Assembly (NCBI GenBank): GCA_041855385.1
Contig: JBHAEC010000051.1
Location: 1 to 15,051, forward strand
Source of the DNA: JBHAEC01 sp041855385
GTDB lineage: Bacteria > Bacillota > Negativicutes > Veillonellales > Veillonellaceae
Reading direction: 5' to 3'
DNA: 15,051 nt
In this document: positions 13,119 through 15,051 of the stretch, piece after piece
How the letters are laid out: every line of letters starts with the position of its first letter
How positions within the stretch are numbered: the first letter of the stretch is position 1
Position numbers and translations under genes: made by a program
The notes under the pieces: model-generated
Database searches by the model: none
The model's input: only the letters and a program-made list of their open reading frames with translations
Told to the model about the DNA's origin: nothing

Positions 13119-13676
13119 ATGAAAAGAGCGTTGGTATTTATGTTAGGGTTACTGATGGCTGTGTCGATTCTGGGGTGTGGGAGCCTTTTTGGAGGGGAAA
13201 GCACCAAGCCTGTTGTATCACAATACACGACTACTTCGGATAAGCAAGAAAAGGAAATTACTATTGCGGATTTGAAAAATACGGACAATTTTTCTCACTC
13301 TGCGCTGGAACACATATTTTACGGAGAGATTAACAAAAAGAACAAAGTGGTAGGCTATCACTATGAAGGGATGAAAGCGGCAAAAGCCAGGGTAGAAGAA
13401 AACTCGAGATCTGCTCCCGATTCACAGGGGATATACCGGGGGAAGGTCTACATCGGAGATAAGGTGAAAGAGGGAAATAACGGATACTCTACTTTCTTCC
13501 CGAAAAATTGGACTCCACAGCAGGTTGTGGATGCTATAAACTATGCGTATATGCATAAAGAAAAGAAAACCGAATCCCTATATATGGGTTTGACTAAAGA
13601 GGGGATTGAGATTAACTTTTACACAGACAGTAAAACAGGAAAAATAACAACAGCATTTCCCGTACAAAAGAGATAG
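13119..13676 (+). CDS. Lipoprotein with bacterial EndoU RNase domain
   Basis: A 185-aa protein with a strong ribosome site (GGAGGAGG) before ATG 13119. It has a lipoprotein signal peptide with Cys20 in VSILGC. A polar linker (21-57) follows, then a bacterial EndoU domain (about 58-185): SHSALEHIFYGEIN (His65), VVGYHYEG (His81), the central Lys candidates 109/115, and GYSTFFPKNWTPQQVVDAIN (Ser124/Thr125). These match the order of the two catalytic His, Lys and the Ser/Thr-bearing STFFPxxW segment of EndoU toxins. The family cleaves RNA and usually forms the C-terminal warhead of CDI or polymorphic toxins. Here it stands alone as a presumed lipid-anchored, exported protein. The next small gene is placed as its immunity partner. 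A housekeeping envelope role cannot be excluded. Confidence 0.8.
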   Translation: MKRALVFMLGLLMAVSILGCGSLFGGESTKPVVSQYTTTSDKQEKEITIADLKNTDNFSHSALEHIFYGEINKKNKVVGYHYEGMKAAKARVEENSRSAPDSQGIYRGKVYIGDKVKEGNNGYSTFFPKNWTPQQVVDAINYAYMHKEKKTESLYMGLTKEGIEINFYTDSKTGKITTAFPVQKR

Positions 13677-13698
13677 GCAAAGAAGGGTAGGATAGCAT

Positions 13699-14034
13699 AT
13701 GAGCATCGCTTATAAGATGGTGGATATCAAGGAGAATGGCAAAATTACCGGATTTTCCATGAAGTTTCAGAAACCTTATGACCTTTTAGAGGAATTTTTT
13801 GCCGGAGAGATGCCTTCTTTCGGAGATATTGTATATAGCCTGGTAGAAGAAGTGGTGGGAGGAAAGGAAAGCCGCACCTTCTCCGGGAATATTATTTCCC
13901 TTGAAATAGGTCGACAAAATACTGTTATTGAACACTTAATATTTGAAGATATGGGAATGATTGTCATAGCAACAGAAGACTTTTGGCAGCTTGTAAAGGC
14001 ATATGAGGATAAGCGCAGGTTGGTTGATAAATAG
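13699..14034 (+). CDS. Putative immunity protein for the EndoU lipoprotein
   Basis: A 111-aa protein with AGGGTAGGAT before ATG 13699, only 22 nt after the EndoU stop. It has no signal peptide or membrane span, so it should be cytoplasmic. It is acidic, with mixed strand and helix character (ITGFSMKFQKPYDLLEEFF, FSGNIISLEIGRQNTVIEH, EDFWQLVKAYEDKRRL). Small cytoplasmic acidic proteins directly downstream of nuclease toxins are typically immunity proteins that bind and block the catalytic domain. The immunity family is not recognised, so the call rests on order, size and character. divIC begins 43 nt further on, probably in the same transcript. Confidence 0.55.
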   Translation: MSIAYKMVDIKENGKITGFSMKFQKPYDLLEEFFAGEMPSFGDIVYSLVEEVVGGKESRTFSGNIISLEIGRQNTVIEHLIFEDMGMIVIATEDFWQLVKAYEDKRRLVDK

Positions 14035-14077
14035 GAGAAGCTTGGCAGCTGGCCAATGTAAAAGAGGATAGCCGTAT

Positions 14078-14365
14078 ATGGAAGAACAGGTTAGGCGAAG
14101 GAGAAAAAAAGTAAATAAAGGAGCGAAGAAAGTAATTCTTTTAATGGTTTCTTTTTTCCTTGTAATTTTTGCCATTCAAGCATATAAGTACTACCAAGTG
14201 TATTCCGAAACAAAAAAATTGGAAACGGAAATAGAGCAACTTAGGGAAAAGAACGGTCTGCTGGAAAAGCAAGTAGAAGAACTAAAGTCGCCGGAGGCAA
14301 TCGAAAAAGTAGCACGTGATGAGCTCGGATTGGTTAAGCCCGGAGAGGTTCCTTATGTTAAATAA
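14078..14365 (+). CDS. divIC: Septum formation initiator DivIC/FtsB family
   Basis: A 95-aa bitopic cell-division protein. AGAGGA (14062-14067) precedes ATG 14078. Architecture: a very basic cytoplasmic N-terminus (RRRRKKVNKGAKK), one membrane span at about 19-37 (VILLMVSFFLVIFAIQAY), an extracytoplasmic coiled coil at about 42-70 (ETKKLETEIEQLREKNGLL), and the conserved terminal segment with PEAIEKVARDELGLVKPGEVPYV. That P-E-x-I-E-x-x-A-R-x-E-L-G-x-x-x-P-G-E pattern is diagnostic of the family (PF04977). DivIC works with FtsL and DivIB at the divisome to control septal peptidoglycan synthesis. Being upstream of yabR matches Firmicute order. It has no obvious promoter of its own, so it probably relies on read-through from the EndoU operon. 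Confidence 0.9.
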   Translation: MEEQVRRRRKKVNKGAKKVILLMVSFFLVIFAIQAYKYYQVYSETKKLETEIEQLREKNGLLEKQVEELKSPEAIEKVARDELGLVKPGEVPYVK

Positions 14366-14368
14366 TAT

Positions 14369-14398
14369 TTGACAAGCCTTTTCTCTCGTGGGTATAAT
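14369..14398 (+). promoter_or_regulatory. Strong promoter for the S1 protein gene
   Basis: TTGACA (14369-14374) and TATAAT (14393-14398) are both full consensus, with an 18-nt spacer. It begins 4 nt after the divIC stop and leaves a leader of about 85 nt before the S1 gene, separating its expression from the upstream toxin operon. Confidence 0.85.
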
Positions 14399-14488
14399 GG
14401 ACAGGTACATGTAAAATCCTAGTAATTGCAAGTAGTTTAGGGTTTTTAGAGAGCGTTGTTACGATGGACTGGAGGATGTCTGGGAAGC

Positions 14489-14971
14489 ATGGCAATTGAA
14501 GTAGGAAGTGTTTTAGAAGGCACAATAACGGGAATTACAAAGTTTGGCGCATTTGTTGACCTTGGGGAAAAACAAGTCGGATTGGTACATATTTCTGAGG
14601 TGGCAAACGAATATGTAAGCGATATCAACGATTTCCTGAAGGTGCAGGATCAAGTAAAAGTAAAAGTGCTTGGCATTGATGACAAGGGAAAAGTAAGTCT
14701 TTCCATTAAGCAAACACAACCTAAGTCGGTGCAGGACATGTCCGGAGACAAAGTATATAAGAAGGAATTTGTGAGAGAGGGCAAAGAGCCCTGGAAGCCG
14801 GAACGAAATTCCCGTTTTGACGGTCATAAGGGCGGATTTGGTGCAAAATCGTCCGGAGGCTCCTTAGAGGATAAGATTAGTCGGTTTTTAAAAGACAGTG
14901 ATGAACGTTTGGCTGACTTAAGGCGTAATACCGAGTCAAAACGAGGAGGTCGCGGAGGCCGAAGAGATTAA
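14489..14971 (+). CDS. yabR: S1-domain RNA-binding protein, YabR/GSP13 type
   Basis: A 160-aa protein. ATG 14489 is chosen because MAIEVGSVLEGTITGITKFG is the standard start of this family. GGAAG is very close (about 1 nt) while GGAGG at 14471-14475 is 13 nt away, so initiation may be weak; an upstream in-frame ATG at 14456 is not supported. Residues 3-73 form one S1 (OB-fold) domain (VGLVHISEVANEYV, VKVKVLGIDDKGKVSLSIK). The rest is a charged linker, then LEDKISRFLKDSDERLADLRRNTE and a basic RGG-type end. The family associates with ribosomes and RNA. A tail of this kind is what I associate with Negativicutes and relatives. It has its own consensus promoter and is followed by a terminator. 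Confidence 0.88.
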   Translation: MAIEVGSVLEGTITGITKFGAFVDLGEKQVGLVHISEVANEYVSDINDFLKVQDQVKVKVLGIDDKGKVSLSIKQTQPKSVQDMSGDKVYKKEFVREGKEPWKPERNSRFDGHKGGFGAKSSGGSLEDKISRFLKDSDERLADLRRNTESKRGGRGGRRD

Positions 14972-15007
14972 TATATTGCGTAGGGCTGTATCAAATAGCT
15001 CTGACAT

Positions 15008-15047
15008 AAAGGGCTTGATGGTATAGCGGTATCGTCAAGTCTTTTTT
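15008..15047 (+). terminator. Probable Rho-independent terminator after the S1 gene
   Basis: CTTGATG (15014-15020) pairs with CGTCAAG (15033-15039), allowing one G-T pair. The stem can be extended inward through GTA/TAT and outward through AAAGGG/TCTTTT. A T-run follows up to 15047. It lies about 40 nt after the S1 stop. Confidence 0.75.
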
Positions 15048-15051
15048 CATG

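Noticed and set aside
14464..14499. 11-codon upstream frame overlapping the S1 start
   Set aside because: Out of frame with the S1 gene, weak ribosome context, no sign of conserved leader character.
1..15051. CRISPR array, rRNA or insertion sequence
   Set aside because: No spaced repeats of 24-40 nt, no rRNA signature stretches, and no transposase frame or terminal inverted repeats were seen. The short repeats present are coding (5799-5943) or tandem (12718-12739).

Overview
The window joins the late end of a prophage (about 1-12,700) to a stretch of bacterial chromosome (about 12,800-15,051). The host looks like a low-to-mid GC Firmicute. The divIC-yabR pair at the right end is a Firmicute gene order. 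The S1 protein ends in a basic RGG-type tail that I associate with Negativicutes, the outer-membrane-bearing Firmicutes such as Veillonella or Dialister. That placement is inference.

Phage part, all on the + strand and tightly packed. (1) 1-2499: receptor-binding genes, namely a tail fibre cut by the left window edge and entered through an AGT repeat, an Ig-like protein, a fibre-tip protein and a DUF4376-like protein. (2) 2512-10847: four genes whose order and character match the internal (ejection) proteins gp13-gp14-gp15-gp16 of T7-like podoviruses. The gp14-like protein carries a degenerate Hint domain and a HeH/SAP-like tail. The gp16-like protein (1685 aa) is a large polyvalent protein: short N-terminal repeats, a lytic transglycosylase, a nuclease-like region, an HExxH metalloprotease-like region and an LPD38-like C-terminal part. 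(3) 10844-12519: lysis cassette of two small membrane proteins, an amidase endolysin, a 31-aa membrane peptide, and two membrane/coiled-coil proteins translated from almost the same DNA in different frames with starts 4 nt apart. The last pair is a candidate spanin system, which would make sense in a two-membrane host.

Boundary (12,520-13,118), without a large gene. Two tandem terminators end phage late transcription. A strong consensus promoter on the minus strand fires towards them and would make an RNA of about 130 nt, reminiscent of the antitoxin RNA of a type I toxin-antitoxin locus. An 11-bp tandem repeat overlaps its -35. Further right is a minus-strand start (extended -10, strong Shine-Dalgarno) for a gene of only 25 codons, possibly the stump of a gene cut by integration. 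No tRNA, integrase or provable att site is visible.

Chromosomal part. A lipoprotein with an EndoU-type RNase domain is followed by a small protein placed like its immunity partner. Next come divIC (division) and yabR-like S1 RNA-binding protein, which has its own strong promoter and a terminator at the window end. The toxin, immunity and divIC genes are closely spaced and may be co-transcribed.
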